IMG/VR virus record: IMGVR_UViG_3300032236_000753
Coordinates: 1 to 58,415 of that record
DNA length: 58,415 nt
Origin: a virus
Direction: 5' to 3' (one strand)
Below are positions 57,917 to 58,415 of the stretch, piece after piece. The translations under genes were made by a program, and so were the position numbers. The stretch's first letter is position 1; every line of letters starts with the position of its first letter. The notes below the pieces were generated by a model. That model had not been told where the DNA came from. It worked only from the letters and a program-made list of their open reading frames with translations, and did not search any database.

Positions 57917-58111
57917 ATGGAACGCATCGAAGTCAACGTCGAGACGGGTGAAGTAACGGTCATCCAATTCACGCCAGAAGAAGAGGCGGCTGCTTTGGCC
58001 TATGCGGCGACTGTGCAGGAGCCTGTCCAGCCGAAGCCGACGCTTGAGCAGCTTCAGGCTCAGTTGGCTGCACTCACTGCGCAAATCCAACAGCTTGCCA
58101 CTGGGGGCTAA
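57917..58111 (+). CDS. Small acidic fibre-associated protein
   Basis: 64 aa, start after AGGAGCTTCAC. ERIEVNVETGEVTVIQFTPE then a Gln/Ala-rich coiled coil (LEQLQAQLAALTAQIQQL). Similar small proteins follow fibre genes in many phages and may act as trimerisation or assembly factors. Confidence 0.6.
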   Translation: MERIEVNVETGEVTVIQFTPEEEAAALAYAATVQEPVQPKPTLEQLQAQLAALTAQIQQLATGG

Positions 58112-58116
58112 TCAGC

Positions 58117-58415
58117 ATGACTATCCCGCGCAATCTATCCATACTGGCCGAGTCTGCGGGAGCGGCGAATACTCCCGTGCTGAACCTGCCCAACGTGGGC
58201 GAGGTTGCGACTATCTCGGCTACGGCTGCGACGGGAACGATCAACTACGACATGGGAACACAGGGCGTTCTCTATTACACCACCAACGCTTCGGCGAACT
58301 GGACCGTGAACTTCCGCTGGAGCAGCACGGTTTCCGCCAATACGGCAATGTCCACAGGGCAGTCGGTGACGGTAGCGTTTTTGGTTACGCAGGGTAGCAC
58401 TGCGTATTATAATAA
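58117..58415 (+). CDS. Tail fibre-like protein, N-terminal part (continues at position 2)
   Basis: The start at 58117 (MTIPRNLSILAESAGAANTP) begins a gene truncated by the linear end. Continuing on the circle gives 152 residues and the stop at 281-283. The N-terminal NYDMGTQGVLYYTTNASANW leads into the tip domain shared with the fibre at 19522. Confidence 0.75.
   Translation, partial: MTIPRNLSILAESAGAANTPVLNLPNVGEVATISATAATGTINYDMGTQGVLYYTTNASANWTVNFRWSSTVSANTAMSTGQSVTVAFLVTQGSTAYYN
58293..58415. repeat. Terminal direct repeat, right copy
   Basis: Identical to 1-123. See the left copy. Counting genes on both copies would double-count part of one tail gene. Confidence 0.95.

Overview
The window is a complete, circularly closed genome of a tailed phage. 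The last 123 bases (58293-58415) repeat the first 123 exactly, so the unit is 58,292 bp and one tail gene (58117-58415 joined to 1-283) is split by the linear cut. No ribosomal, tRNA, integrase or CRISPR sequence was seen. The virion genes look like those of a short-tailed (podovirus-like) phage: a P22-type portal, an adaptor of the P22 gp4/SU10 kind, a nozzle-like protein, two very large ejection-type proteins (one with a lytic transglycosylase domain), and no sheath or obvious tape-measure gene. A phage-borne GcrA homologue, otherwise a cell-cycle regulator of Alphaproteobacteria, suggests an alphaproteobacterial host. This is inference. The style of the glycine-rich virion proteins resembles uncultured aquatic phages.

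Layout. 1-20.6 kb (rightward): end of the tail-fibre block, a 2OG-Fe(II) oxygenase, a lysis cassette (membrane proteins, GH24 lysozyme, overlapping Rz/Rz1-like spanins), a second adaptor, a nozzle-like protein, two tandem GNAT acetyltransferases, the 2,138-aa and 880-aa ejection-type proteins and another fibre. 20.6-23.9 kb (leftward): recombination and regulation (ERF annealing protein, YqaJ/lambda-type exonuclease, a small SSB-tailed protein, HNH nuclease, GcrA). 23.9 kb: a divergent control region with a perfect inverted-repeat operator and a likely leaderless Cro/YdaS-like regulator. 24.0-27.4 kb (rightward): RusA resolvase and many small early genes, including a family whose C-terminal codons double as the next gene's ribosome binding site. 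27.4-27.8 kb: AT-rich, palindrome-rich non-coding DNA, a candidate origin. 27.8-30.7 kb: HNH protein, SF2 helicase and zinc/TOPRIM primase, closed by a strong terminator. 30.7-34.1 kb (leftward): small early genes, several below 60 codons, a GACC repeat tract and a GP88/DUF7227-like gene.

34.3-53.8 kb (rightward): terminase small subunit, a repeat-rich gap that could hold the packaging site, small genes including a stand-alone DnaA domain-IV protein, terminase large subunit, portal, virion-associated RGG/GG-motif proteins, GroES-like protein, scaffold, decoration protein, major capsid protein, head proteins and an adaptor. 53.8-58.4 kb: tail fibres, including a 1,153-aa repeat protein and duplicated receptor-tip domains.

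No DNA polymerase or replicative DnaB helicase was recognised, so the phage probably borrows the host replisome through its primase, helicase and DnaA-like protein. The operator-controlled divergent promoters suggest a regulatory switch, but without a recognisable integrase a lysogenic lifestyle is unproven. Recurrent signals that cross gene boundaries are the most interesting part of the window: the word TGGCCAGC (at least 22 plus-strand copies, in all three reading frames), a GG-centred peptide motif shared by at least seven virion proteins, and a common AAGC-N-ATG start context in the early genes.
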